NCBI RefSeq assembly: GCF_000516985.1
Contig: NW_006917092.1
Location: 4,655,924 to 4,719,923 of the forward strand
DNA from: Pestalotiopsis fici W106-1
Taxonomy: Eukaryota; Ascomycota; Sordariomycetes; Amphisphaeriales; Sporocadaceae
Direction: 5' to 3'
DNA: 64,000 bases
The stretch's first letter is position 1. Every line of letters starts with the position of its first letter. This document shows, piece after piece, positions 34,691 to 45,751 of this stretch. The position numbers were made by a program, and so were the translations under genes. The notes under the pieces were generated by a model. It was not told the DNA's origin, made no database searches, and was given only the letters and a program-made list of their open reading frames with translations.

Positions 34691-35566
34691 ATGCATGTCG
34701 CTACTGTATATACCGTCATGTCGCTGGCTGTTCCGACTGCGGCAGCATGCACGCGAGATCTCCTTCAGAACGCAACGGCCGAGTATGTCAAGTCTCAGAG
34801 CTCGGGTCACATTGGCATCTCTGCACTTTCCAGCAAAGTCAACTACACAGAGAATGACGTACCAGTAGACATCAACACGGGAGTCCTGACGCAGCCCCTC
34901 AAGATTGATTTCAACCGGAGCACGCACGACACGACCCAGTGCGCCACCTTTACCGAGCTCATTGTGACGGACCCCAAGCACCCCTACGTCATTGGCACGC
35001 GCATGGTGTTTACCGACGACGAGATCACGACCGTCGAGTCCATCGTGACGGATGCCGGCGACTGGCTCTTCAACGCGACGGGCTACCTCTACTGGAACGC
35101 GCAGGAGAACTGGGCGCCCATCCCCGCGGACCGGCGCGACACGCGCGCCGTCATCCAGGCCGCGGGCGACGCCTACTTTAACCGCTTTGCCAATGTCAAC
35201 GTGACGGTGCCCTGGGCGGCGTCGTGCGCGCGTCTCGAGGGCGGTCTCTATACCGACACCAACCATACGGGCGCCGAGACGTGCGGCTTGGGGCTGCCCT
35301 CGACCATCAAGGTGACGAACCGCCGGTACGTGGTCGACGAGGAGATGGGGACCGTGGATATTTTTCTGGGTTTCCCGGGCCTCGATCGCTCAGTGGGTCA
35401 AAAGCCCGTGCCGGATAGCCACTTCTTTAGGGTCGAGAATGGCAAGATTAGGTACATTCATACTGTGTCGGCCTGTTTCAATGCTGGGTGCGGCGAGAAT
35501 GGGACACTGCCGCTTTCACGTATTCGTCGGCCCATGTCGGTCAAAGACTCGAGACGATTGTGGTGA
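34691..35566 (+). CDS. Secreted DUF8021 domain protein
   Basis: This single exon encodes 291 aa. A signal peptide (residues ~1-18, ending TAAAC) opens the protein. The body resembles fungal DUF8021 secreted proteins: an early LLQNATAEYVKSQSSG, a FTELIVTDPKHPYVIGTRM strand, DAGDWLFNATGYLYW, then VPWAASCARLEGGLY and a final DSHFFRVENGKIRYIHTVSA. Several N-glycosylation sites (Asn-Ala-Thr, Asn-Val-Thr, Asn-His-Thr) and cysteine pairs fit an extracellular protein. The fold resembles SnoaL/NTF2-like proteins, but no function is established. Third-position GC is high in the middle. Confidence 0.82.
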   Translation: MHVATVYTVMSLAVPTAAACTRDLLQNATAEYVKSQSSGHIGISALSSKVNYTENDVPVDINTGVLTQPLKIDFNRSTHDTTQCATFTELIVTDPKHPYVIGTRMVFTDDEITTVESIVTDAGDWLFNATGYLYWNAQENWAPIPADRRDTRAVIQAAGDAYFNRFANVNVTVPWAASCARLEGGLYTDTNHTGAETCGLGLPSTIKVTNRRYVVDEEMGTVDIFLGFPGLDRSVGQKPVPDSHFFRVENGKIRYIHTVSACFNAGCGENGTLPLSRIRRPMSVKDSRRLW

Positions 35567-37250
35567 TGAGCTGGCAACCTTGATGAACAAGAAGAACTTG
35601 TCTGGAGTTACCTAGAATTGAGGACAATCTCAATATCCTTATTTCAGCAGCCACACGTGGCAGGGTCCAAAGCTCGGCACTGCAAGCTGTACCTTACTTG
35701 GTGGACGCCGTCTAACATTTCAGTTCCTAGTTCTCATTCATTTTGCAATGCAGTTGCTGTACGTTGTGCGTGAAAGAACCACGTGTTGCTATGATCGTAT
35801 GTCTATGCCGTGACTATGACGCGGATACTCGACATATCCATGCAGGTGGCCATGAAAAGCACATTTGGATGATTAAGCGCGCACATTGTCAAAGTGATTT
35901 ATTCCGCACAAGCATTTTAACAGATGAGTTGGACAGATGCGGGACTAGATGGACAGTCACAAATAGGCTGAGATCGGTCCTTGCATGTGCATACGGAAAG
36001 TCTTGCAGTCTTTTCCAGGCCTCCCATAGATCGGCGCAAGAGGCCACACACACACAGAGAGAGAGCGAGAATGCGAATCCCCCAGGCCCAACTAAGCTCA
36101 TCAAGCTTGTTCAGATCCGGCATGTGTTCGTTGCCAAGGCGCCTGGTCAGCGGCTGGCTGCGACCCCAGACGGCCGTATGCGGTGACTTGGGGTATTATA
36201 GCGGACACGATATAGTATAGGCCCGGCCGCTAGGAGACGAGGTTTCCCCACAAACCTGGGGTTGGCAGTCGCTCATTGACGGCATTTCTTGCATCTCCCC
36301 TTTCTTATTTATTTTTTTCTCGTGGGGCTCGGTTCGTCCCTCCGCATTGGGCCGATAGAACCACCGAGACTATCCTCCATTTTCGCTGGCCTTTACACGC
36401 TTCTGTCCTGGTATTCCGCTTCTTCATACTATTGCTAGATGCAATGGCGGAGTTTGTTCCAAGTTATGGGTTCGCAATCTGCAAAAGCACGTGGTTCGGA
36501 AGCAAGCGAGCTGACAAAATCTGGTACTGGTAACTAGGAATAGTCACACCCAAATCCAGACTCCCATATAGTTCTCTATTACATCTCGGCCTTTCTCTTG
36601 CTCACGTGGAAGACTATCACATTCCGGGCGCTTTCCTGAACCAAGTTCTGCCCAAATAAGCCGGGGGCTGTTCTGTGGTTTTCGGCCTTCATTCGGCCTT
36701 CTTGCCCGCCCCTACTAACCATTTCCGCCGCAATATGCTGAAAAGAGTTCCGGCGCTCTTCGAAAAGGTAGTAGTAGAGCCGCTGTCTGCATTTTTTCAT
36801 CAGTCTATGGCTTTGTACTTGTCTGAAAATAGTTCAAATTCATGACACTTTCCGCCCCTGGATTCGGGCCTTTTGACAACGCAACCTCATGTACCCCGTC
36901 GAGGAAGCATGGCACGTGGGATATCGTGTGCGACACAACTCCGCCGCCATGGGATTCGCTGATCATAGTGGAAAGTGGAGCAGAATGATAGGTTCTCCAG
37001 TACTGGTCAAGCAATTTTGGCATGATGCTAGGCAGACTGCTTGCTGGCATTCTAGTACTGAACCACGGCTGGCTGCTTGGCACGATGTCGCTTGCCATGT
37101 TCCAACTCATCGTCGTCTCCAGTGGAGCGGCTTAGTCGATAGAGTATAAGTAGACGCGCACCTTCCCGTTCAACAATATCACCGGAGTAAGCGCATCACG
37201 AACGCTGCAATCAATATATCCTCTACTCGGGCCGAGTATTTCCAAAAACA
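35567..37250. other. Intergenic and promoter of the AA13 LPMO gene
   Basis: No gene is seen. A short (CA)n(GA)n microsatellite is at 36044-36067. Two CreA-like CTCCAG hexamers (36995, 37117) occur, but such sites are expected by chance. Confidence 0.5.
37145..37152 (+). promoter_or_regulatory. TATA box of the AA13 LPMO gene
   Basis: TATAAGTA lies 106 bp before the LPMO start codon, a normal TATA-to-ATG distance for a fungal secreted-enzyme gene. Confidence 0.5.
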
Positions 37251-38503
37251 ATGGCTTCGTCTATCCTTTTCTCGTTGATCTTTGCCTCTTCGGTCGCTGG
37301 CCACGGGTACCTGACTATTCCGTCCAGCAGAACCCGTCTCGGATTCGAGGTAAGTCATTTGGTCGCACAAGCATGAAGATCACTGCCCAGTTCTAACTTT
37401 GCGTAATATAGGCTGGTACCGACACTTGCCCAGAATGTACCATCTTGGAGCCCGTCGCTTCCTGGCCCGATCTTGATGTTGCGCCCGTCGGCCGCAGCGG
37501 CGTGTGCGGCTATAATGCTCGCGTCAGTGTCGACTACAACACGCCTGGCGCCTCTTGGGGCCAGTCCACCGTCGCCACCTACACGCCGGGACAAGTCGTC
37601 GACGTGCAGTGGTGCGTGGACGCCAACGGCGACCACGGCGGCATGTTCAGCTACCGCATCTGCCAGGACCAGGACATTGTCGACAAGTTCCTGACCCCCG
37701 GCTACACGCCGACCGACGCCGAGAAGCAGGCGGCCCAGGACTGCTTCGACGCCGGACTGCTCGAGTGCACCGACGTCTCGGGGCAGACGTGCGGCTACAA
37801 CCCCGACTGCACCTCGGACCAGGCATGTTACCGCAATGACTGGTTCACCTGCAACGCCTTCAACGCCGACAGCCGCCGCGGATGCGAAGGTGTCGATAAT
37901 GCGGCCCTCAACTCTTGCGCGACGACCATTGCTGGCGGGTACACGGTGACCAAGAAGATCAAGATTCCAGACTACAGCTCGGCGCACACCCTGCTGCAGT
38001 TCAAGTGGAACTCTTTCCAGACGGGTCAGATTTACATCTCGTGCGCCGACATTGCCATTAGCGGCAGCGGCAGCGGTGGCGGATCCTCCAGCTCAAGCTC
38101 GACCTCGACGGCCACCTCGACGACCCTGTCCACCAAGACCACGACGACGACGTCGTCGACGTCGACCTCGACGGCCTGCAGCAGCAACGCCGCCACCGTG
38201 GCCGTGAGCTTTGCCGAGTCCGTCACGACGGCCTATGGCGACACCATCAAGCTGGTGGGCTCCATTTCGCAGCTGGGCAGCTGGACCGTGGCCAGCGCGC
38301 CCGCCATGTCGGCCGCCTCGTACACGGCCGCCAGCCCGCTGTGGACGTACACGCTGTCGCTGCCCGCGGGCACGGCGTTCGAGTACAAGTTTGTCAAGGT
38401 CAGCTCCTCGGGCGCCATTACCTGGGAGAGCGACCCGAACCGCTCGTACACGGTGCCGACTTCGTGCTCGACCACGGCGAGCGTCAGCGCTTCATGGAGA
38501 TGA
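37251..38503 (+). CDS. AA13 lytic starch monooxygenase (LPMO) with CBM20
   Basis: Exons 37251-37349 and 37412-38503 join to 396 aa across a 62-nt intron. The signal peptide ends at Gly17, exposing His18 as mature residue 1 ([16 protein letters not shown]). His108 (mature His91, in ANGDHGGMF) and Tyr241 (mature Tyr224, in GQIYISC) complete the copper site at the positions known for Aspergillus oryzae AA13. [20 protein letters not shown] and many Cys pairs are AA13 hallmarks. A Ser/Thr linker (about 250-292) leads to a C-terminal CBM20 starch-binding domain ([30 protein letters not shown]). The enzyme oxidatively cleaves starch outside the cell. Confidence 0.95.
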
Positions 38504-39797
38504 GGCTAAAGGACAAGATACCGGGTGTATCAAGATGGAGACTGGAAGATTCACTGAGGAAGATACCTTGCTGTACGGAGTATACATGGAGGGATGGCTG
38601 GATGGTTTGTTTGGTTGGCTTGTTGGGTGGTAGACATCATAGCATACTTTTTTCCCCCTCAAATTGTTCCTTTTTTCCACTCGTACAAATGCGAGCACTG
38701 GCAGAGCGGTATGACGTTGTAACGAAAAAGAAAAGATGTGACGCGTCCTCGGTGTAAAGTCATTGCCCCTTTCGTGAAATTCTATTCAATTTGGTACGAC
38801 CCCCAGGGGTCCCAGTGCAATGCAACTGTATATGTGTTCTAGCGTTGCGCATCCTGGTGCAACATGAGTGCACGAGTACTAGCATTAGCATTGGTTTATA
38901 CGTAAAAGAATCAATCCGCCGCGGCTCAGCCGTTGGTGGTGATTATAGACTCCGTTGGTTGACCCTGGTTAAGTCTGTTCGACCTGGAAATTGGAGATGG
39001 GCCAGGGGAGACTGGGGTAATTGGTGGTGATTTTAGGCTCGGGACTAGAACCTTTTTAAAAACTCTCTTCAAAATCATTTTTGGGGATGTTTTAAGCATA
39101 TTCAACGTGGGAGAGACTATTTATCAACAACTCAGCTTTGATACATGTAAATCGAAAGATAGAATAAGCCTTATACTGTTCGTAATCACCAATATTATCA
39201 TTGAACGGTGATGGCGGCAGTCATATTTTGAGCCCAGCAGATTGGCTAGATCCACAGAATCCCACTAGATTCGAGCAACCCAGCCGAGTTTCACCATCAC
39301 GACCAGGGGAGACCCCCGAGTGCCGGGATGCACCAGGTCCTCGGGGTGATCCCTCCGTTTTGTTTATAGTAGTTGACGGCAGGAGAGTGCCGAGCCATCA
39401 GACGACGCCTCCATTGCCAGCGCTCACCAGCACACTTCTAGCCCCGGAGCTCATGCTGACCAAGACCCGCGGTCCGGGGTCGAGGCACTCTATTCGCGGA
39501 CACGAAGAGAACATTGACGGAAATGGAAAGGGGGGCATCTTAGTCTTGCGATGGCCGTTATGGAGAAAATAGCAAAAGAATGCGCCCACTGAGGCTCTGC
39601 CCGTTGTCGATGTCGCGTTCTATATAACTTGGCAAAGGAGCCTCCTTCTGCCGAGGACCTATTCTACCAGTGATCTCAGTCATCTCCCAAGGATCTATCT
39701 GTACATACATTTCTTTCGCAAACCCGAAGGCCGGTCCTTGATCAAACATTCCTTTCGCCCATTTGTTCCATCTCTTACCTCTTTTAAAAACGTCAAA
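38504..39797. other. Intergenic
   Basis: No gene is seen. A G/T-rich run is present at about 38588-38632. The last part is the promoter of the next secreted protein. Confidence 0.6.
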
Positions 39798-40589
39798 ATG
39801 AAGGCTGCTACTGCTATTGCCCTGCTGCCCTCTGCGGCCCTGGGTCTCAACCTCTTCCGATCTGCACCCGCCGTGCTGCCCACCAAGACTCTCGGCCGCC
39901 GCGAGGACAGCTGGGGCGGCGCCGTCTCCCTGGGCCCGACCAAGTCGCGCATCACCAAGGCCGTGACCACCATTACGCCCGGCGAGGCCCCTTCGTCCCA
40001 GACCGGCGAGCTCTTCCTGTGGCCCGGCATGTCCAACGGCACCGGCGATCTCGTCCAGACCACGCTCGAGTCGTGGCCCGACAACAGCTGGTGCGGTGCC
40101 TCGACTGGCGAGTGGTGCATCCGCTGCTCCCTCTTTGGCTCCTTTGGCCAGCTCGATGGCGATTCGGCCCCCGTCTCGGGCGACATGAGCGTCGAGATCG
40201 TCTACGAGCTACAGAGCGACGGCACCACCTGGCTCCAGACCGCGACCGACGTTGCCACTGGCACTCAACTCAGCAGCTTCTCCTACGACAGCGGCCCGTA
40301 CATGGTAAGATGAAACAATATCCTCATCCTAGAACGCTCAATTGGACATGAATGCTGACTTGACTCGTGACAGACTGGATACGGTACTGGTACCGAGTGC
40401 GACGGTGGCTGCACTGGCACGGTCGCTGCCCAGACCTACAAGAACACCGTCATTACGCTCTACGAGGCCGACTCCAGCTTTGGTGACACCATTGCTACCA
40501 GCCAGGGCGCCACTTACTCTGGTCTCACCAGCAGCGAGAGCGGCAAGGTCTGGACCATTGCTGAGATTGACATTCCTTCCATGTCCTAA
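39798..40589 (+). CDS. Secreted protein of unknown function
   Basis: Exons 39798-40304 and 40374-40589 join to 240 aa across a 69-nt intron. A signal peptide (MKAATAIALLPSAALG) is followed by a short basic propeptide-like part ending LGRRED, a possible Kex2 site. The mature part is rich in Trp, Gly and Thr, with SWGGAVSLGPTKS and ELFLWPGMSNGTGDLVQTTL, then NSWCGASTGEWCIRCSLFG. This beta-rich pattern resembles concanavalin-like secreted proteins (including G1 eqolisin-type peptidases) but the catalytic Gln/Glu pair of eqolisins could not be placed. I do not assign a function. Confidence 0.72.
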
Positions 40590-40828
40590 GTGGTGACAGC
40601 ATTACGAGCATTCATTTCTTGTATATATAACTCCAAATCAATGTGTCTATATCGATATCAGCTGTCTTCTGTATCTCGGGTGTTGTACAGATGAGTTGAA
40701 GTCGTGAAAGTGAACTTTGTTTTTTTTCTAACCTTGGAACAAATCACCCATGAAATTCCTCATCTGATCCGCTGGCTGAGCTTGACGACTTCAAAGGCAG
40801 CTCTAGATCCTCGGATCTTGGAGCTCCA

Positions 40829-41341
40829 TCAAGCAAATGCCTTTGCAAACCGATCCAATCTTTCTTGAGGCCAGTAGTCCTTGCGATCGTAATACTCTGC
40901 CACTTGTGGCACGTCGCCATTCAGTAAAACCCATGGCTGCTTGGTGCTGGTGTAAATGTGCATCTCGGGCGCAAAGCCCCACGTATCCGGCTCATCCAGC
41001 GTGCCGACCCGGACAATCTTGAGGCGATCGCCAAGCCCGCCGTAATGGCTCCACACAGCGACGCGGCACGCGGGACACCGGGCAATGGTCTGCGGGTTGC
41101 CGGACGCGGCAGGGGTCTGAACGAGCTCTGGCTGCTGGGACTCTGGTACCAGGTGGACGAGGTGGCTCTCGTACATGGCGTTGAGCGCAAACGCGGATCC
41201 CGTCTCCCGCTGGCAGTACCGGCAGTGGCACGCGTGAATGTAGATAGGGCGCTTCGGCAGCGTGTAGCGCACTGCCCGACACGCACAGCCCCCGGAGAAC
41301 GGCCCCTCGGGCTTGGCTGGCGCTATAGTATCATGAGCCAT
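40829..41341 (-). CDS. GFA-like (CENP-V/GFA) zinc-binding protein
   Basis: This single exon encodes 170 aa from the ATG at 41341; upstream in-frame codons lack family similarity. The GFA zinc-site cysteines are all present: GGCACRAVRY, HACHCRYCQRETGSAF and ARCPACRVAVWSHYGG. The KIVRVGTLDEP strand and a closing TSTKQPWV are also typical. The family was named for glutathione-dependent formaldehyde activation, but fungal members mostly lack known substrates. Cytosolic. It ends 239 bp from the converging secreted-protein gene. Confidence 0.9.
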   Translation of the reverse strand: MAHDTIAPAKPEGPFSGGCACRAVRYTLPKRPIYIHACHCRYCQRETGSAFALNAMYESHLVHLVPESQQPELVQTPAASGNPQTIARCPACRVAVWSHYGGLGDRLKIVRVGTLDEPDTWGFAPEMHIYTSTKQPWVLLNGDVPQVAEYYDRKDYWPQERLDRFAKAFA

Positions 41342-41729
41342 TTGGTCTCGACGTCCCGATGCACAACAAAAGAAGAAATGAACAATGATATGAAAAGCGA
41401 ATATACACGAACGTGCTTTCGGGAAAGTTTGTGCAAGAATTGAAATCTGGCAGAGATGCATATCTATAATATTGATCTTGTGTAATGACGCAATCGTCCG
41501 CCATATGGTGCAACCTCCAACGATAAGCGTTAAACCCAGTACTCTGTAAAAACAAAATGATGCCCATTGGTGCCAGTTGTCAAGTGGTCACCGTGGTGGA
41601 TATATAATTTTTCAAATGACACAAAATCAAACCAAACCTTCCATCTGTCCAATCTATTAAATGGGGGATAAGAGAAAAAGAAACCATTCTCAGATGCGTA
41701 TGCCAATTGCCCATGTCGTCAAAGCAAGT
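41342..41729. other. Intergenic
   Basis: This is the promoter of the GFA gene and the 3' region of the 2EXR gene on the same strand. No other feature was recognised. Confidence 0.6.
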
Positions 41730-42470
41730 TCATAGAATCGGCGGCCCATGACGTCGCTCGTCGCGCGCAAAGCCGTTCATGCGCAAGAGATGTCGAAACG
41801 CGCCATCGGCATCCTGGCAGTCGTCGCCATTGGCGCTCTCGACCTCGCAGTGCGGGTGCAGCCAGTACTTTGGTAGTTTTCTCGACCAACGCACCGCGCT
41901 GTTGGCATCACCATCATCGCCGCCGCCGCCGCCATCTTTGTGGTGGTGGTGTTGCTCATCGTTTAGGATCCACAGCTCCGTAATGTTGCTGGCGCAAATG
42001 GCGCGCACGGCCGACGTCTCGCTCGCGTTGGACGGAGAGATTTGCCCAAAGATCATGTTGGCGTGCTGCAGCGATCGAAACGCCACGCGCGGCATGCCCA
42101 GCAACCGCCTCCATATGGCGTCGCCGAACCCGTCGGCCGTGCCCGGCAGGAGCAGCAGAATGTCGTACTTGGGCGCAAAGTACGGGCCCTTGTCCCGGGA
42201 CTCGGCCGTCATGGCGGCGCACGCGTCCGACGTCTGGATGCACCCGCCATCGGGATACTGCCGGTACTCGTTGGGGTGGCGCCGGTACTGCCGCATGGCG
42301 CACTCCTTGGCCTCGTGGCTGACGAGGAACAAGGGCGGCGTCGGCGCCTTTAGGATCTTGATGCCATCGCAAGTCGTGATGATGCGCTGCTGCGTATCAA
42401 CGGCAAGCTCCCAGATACTGGCGCGAATCTCCGCCGGCAGGTAATTGAACTGGTGGAAGACTTGCGCCAT
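41730..42470 (-). CDS. 2EXR domain protein
   Basis: This single exon encodes 246 aa. The 2EXR motif opens the protein (FHQFNYLPAEIRASIWELAV) and is followed by PTPPLFLVSHEAKECAMRQY; 2EXR proteins are an expanded fungal family related to F-box-like domains. The C-terminal half carries a low-complexity run of His then Gly/Asp (residues ~174-185) that probably forms a flexible loop. The coding GC content is high. No enzymatic motif is visible and function is unknown. Confidence 0.82.
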   Translation of the reverse strand: MAQVFHQFNYLPAEIRASIWELAVDTQQRIITTCDGIKILKAPTPPLFLVSHEAKECAMRQYRRHPNEYRQYPDGGCIQTSDACAAMTAESRDKGPYFAPKYDILLLLPGTADGFGDAIWRRLLGMPRVAFRSLQHANMIFGQISPSNASETSAVRAICASNITELWILNDEQHHHHKDGGGGGDDGDANSAVRWSRKLPKYWLHPHCEVESANGDDCQDADGAFRHLLRMNGFARDERRHGPPIL

Positions 42471-43955
42471 GTGTCTTGAGGCGATGCGCGCGCCTTGTCG
42501 AACGAGCTTCGTTTATTTTCCTTCTTCTTTTTTGGTGGTCCTCGTCCTGCCGACGACCACTGCCATTATTGTAATTTCATTTCCATTGTTTTTCATGACC
42601 TTGGGCTCATATATGTTGGTGATGGCGTCTCCCTTTGCCTACATTCCTACATAGGAAGGTAGGTGGCCTATGTAGGAATGTAAGTGGCAGATAGCCGTGA
42701 AACACTGAGGTAAAGTGGGGTGTGGGTGTTGAGCTGCGTCAGCTCAATACTGTTGGGTCGTATGCGGCCGTAGGCAGAGTCACGTATCACATGCTGTAGT
42801 AGTACAAGCGCCACTGTCACTCGAGTTTGACAAGGAAGGATACAGCGTTAAATGAAACATAAAAGAAGAAAGCCCTACCGGACTTCCAGCTACTCCTGCG
42901 AAGGCCGATACTCGGCTGGCACCTCATGATAAAGCGTTGGGGGCAACGTCAATATGCGCACCTACGTGTACGCCAAGGCTGACGCGGCTGCTCATCTACA
43001 AGAGGCCAAAGCACAGATATAGGAAGGATACAAAGGCTTTGTCTAGAAAGGATCATCGCCGACGGGGCATGAGTAATGGAGCTGTCAGTCCGTTTGTCAT
43101 TCGAAATGCCCGCTTTGGGACACGTCCATCTTCTTGAAACGAGTTCTATTGGCTGTTCTTCCATGCAAATTGCCATGGAAAATGCTATTATAAAGACGGA
43201 AAGCAACAGAATGTGGCACCTCAGGTTCGGAGAATTTGTGGCTCCCGGATAGATGCCGGTATGCAATGCACGTGGGGTACTAGATCTAATCTCATTCCGA
43301 TTTCTCCTATCCATTACACTTGGTTTTACTTGTCCCTCCACTGTAGCTTGTCGTGCCATCCGCTCCTATTCTCCAGACTCCGGCTTTGCCGCATAGAGAT
43401 GCACTGGAGCCGCTCGGGCTTGCTCATGATTTCCGATGTTTTCAAGCTGGGCAGAAATCAATTTGATCTGATAAACTACCTTGCGCCACCATTTGACCTG
43501 CCTTGCCCTCCTTTCGACCATTTGCTCCTATTTCATAAGCCTCTCTTGCGAATCGGCGATGCCTACTAGGTTAGCGATGACGGCTCATCCGCAATGAGAC
43601 TCTTTAAGACAGGGCCGCGCTGCTCAGCTCGCTGTACTAGCTTGTCGACGAGGGCCCGGCGGTCTTTGACGTTCAGGCCAGTTAACTCCACAAGAATATT
43701 CACTACTACTGTTTTGTCTCATTGGACATGCTGGGAAGTTTTTCTTCTCATTTACGACAGCCTCGATGATGAGCTGACCATAAATACATAGATTTCCTCC
43801 CAGCAAGCTTTTCTCGTTGTCTAATATCGATTCGTAGCTTCCTCCCGTCACCTCTCCCGTGAATCGGTACGCATTCTCAAATCACCTCCTCTGGCTGCAA
43901 TAGCCTCTCCCATCCTCGCCGCCTTACCACGCGTAGGCGCGCAATCGGAGAAGCT
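42471..43955. other. Intergenic with a hairpin
   Basis: No gene is seen. A strong inverted repeat at 42638-42684 is annotated separately. ORFs such as 43213-43569 are not protein-like. Confidence 0.5.
42638..42684. repeat. Inverted repeat (18-bp arms, 11-bp loop)
   Basis: The arms CCTACATTCCTACATAGG (42638-42655) and CCTATGTAGGAATGTAAG (42667-42684) are complementary at 17 of 18 positions. It lies about 170 bp upstream of the 2EXR start codon on its promoter side. Confidence 0.75.
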
Positions 43956-44261
43956 TTACTCGAAATCGATTTCAAGTTTCTCTGCATTCTGAACCCTTTC
44001 ATCGTACTGCTCGACCCACTTTGTCCGAGTGTCTTCGTCCCGGTGCTCAAAGAGTTTATCCCCATCGCAACCACCCGCACTGACTAGCTCCGCGTACTCC
44101 TCGATTTCCGGAATGTCATTGCGAATCTTAGCAAGTGTCTTGTTTTCGCCTCCAAGGATTCCCTCTAGGGCTTCAGTAATATCCTTAGCCATACTATTAA
44201 GTAGTGAAACGACCTGGCTTTCGGTCTTCCCGGTGAAAGCCTCTGTTGCGCTTTTAGTCAT
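43956..44261 (-). CDS. Small acidic protein, hypothetical
   Basis: This single exon encodes 101 aa from the ATG at 44261, which has a good context (CACCATGAC). The protein is acidic and helical: VVSLLNSMAKDITEALEGIL, then KIRNDIPEIEEYAELVSAGG, ending VQNAEKLEIDFE. There is no signal peptide, membrane segment or known motif. Codon use and the absence of low-complexity sequence make it plausible, but it matches no family I know. Confidence 0.5.
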   Translation of the reverse strand: MTKSATEAFTGKTESQVVSLLNSMAKDITEALEGILGGENKTLAKIRNDIPEIEEYAELVSAGGCDGDKLFEHRDEDTRTKWVEQYDERVQNAEKLEIDFE

Positions 44262-45751
44262 GGTGTTCAACTTGAATATTGTAATACTGAAGAAATGTAG
44301 TCGTCTGCTGAGCGATAGACCTTGCTTGCCATGGTGTTTCTTGTTGTGATGGAATGTCAGATGAAGATAGGGTCAACTATCCTCGGGAAATCTGTTTATA
44401 CTCAGATATACAGGGCGTTATTCAGTAGCCCACACGACCTTCACCTACCAGATTGACGCATTCGTCAATATCAGAAGCACCTCCTGAGTCACAAGATGCC
44501 AATTGTAGAGCTTTGGAGAAAGTGCGCATTGTCTATCCCATCTCCTTCCGGCCTGTGTTTGGACGATGTCAAGTTGATTTCCGTAGTTGATATCCGTATT
44601 CGTACGATGTAGCAAACCGTTTCAGTGCTAACAACGTCTATGGCCATTGTTTTACTGCCGATTCTGGCGATTTGAACAAAATCGAAATCATTGTTGGCGT
44701 TTCTTATTGTGTATTTGTTATTCAGTCATATTAGAGTAATTGGGATTGCCGACGAATCCGGACATCGTCCCTCTCGTTTAGTACGTCACCAGAGCATATA
44801 ATTCCGTTTTCTCCAAATCTAGGAACGACCTCTTTGAAAAGCTGTTGACTCCCGGCATGATACAAGATCATGAGACTGAACGCAGCCACAAATCAAGGGA
44901 TGGCTCAGCTTTCTGTTGAGTGTCAACCAACTGTATCACGTGTCACAGGACGATTCCTGTAGCACACAGTGATAACTCAATCTTATTGAACATTCCATAG
45001 CTTAAGATATGGTGAGGAGTTTCAAGGTACTGACGTTTTGTTCAGATTTCGGAAAGCTGGCTACAATGACATTTCCTTGATTTGGGCAGAAAATATAGTT
45101 GAGAAAGCAGTCACTAAAAAGTTTGGATACTATCTAGGCCAAAATCCAATAGCCCAGTCTCCTACCTATCAGGATGAAGAGAGACAAAGGAGAACTTGCA
45201 TTTGACTCAGAGCTTCACCAGTTCCTCTTATTCCGATACCCCTTTCTCTTATCTTTCTTGTATATGAGACGGAGCGAAACGGCTGTGAGCACCAGATCCT
45301 AGAATTTTATGTTTCTACGAGGCGTTACCATGGACTGTTGCTGATAAGAAAGGCAGGGGTTGTTAGTTTGCTTCAGAGTCTGCCTTGACGGTTTTGCTTC
45401 AATCTCTCTCATATTATAGGCCGGTAAATCCGGATATCATCACGAAAACCGTGAGCAGCTACATAATCTATGCCTACGCTGAATGAGTTATTCAACGAAT
45501 GGTAGCCTAGGCCTCGAAGGAACCACTAATTATTCGTGCTGAGCAATGTAATGCCTTTGCGTTATGTCGCACCCCTGTCGGAGTCCCTGCGGCTGTCGGA
45601 TTTGCCAGACTTGCTTAACACTACCTCCGATACAACAATGTACAAGACCGCACCTATGGAGAAACAACTCCTGTGCAAGATCCAAATATCTTTCGTCCCG
45701 CAATATATCAATACCAAAAAATCGCCCAGTTTCTCAAGCGCTCATATAGAG
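44262..45751. other. Intergenic, no gene supported
   Basis: This lies between the divergent small acidic protein and SDR genes. In-frame codons extend upstream of the SDR start to 45536 but lack SDR similarity. Nothing else was recognised. Confidence 0.55.

Noticed and set aside
36995..37122. CreA-like hexamers in the AA13 promoter
   Set aside because: Two degenerate six-base matches in 1.7 kb are expected by chance; not listed as sites.
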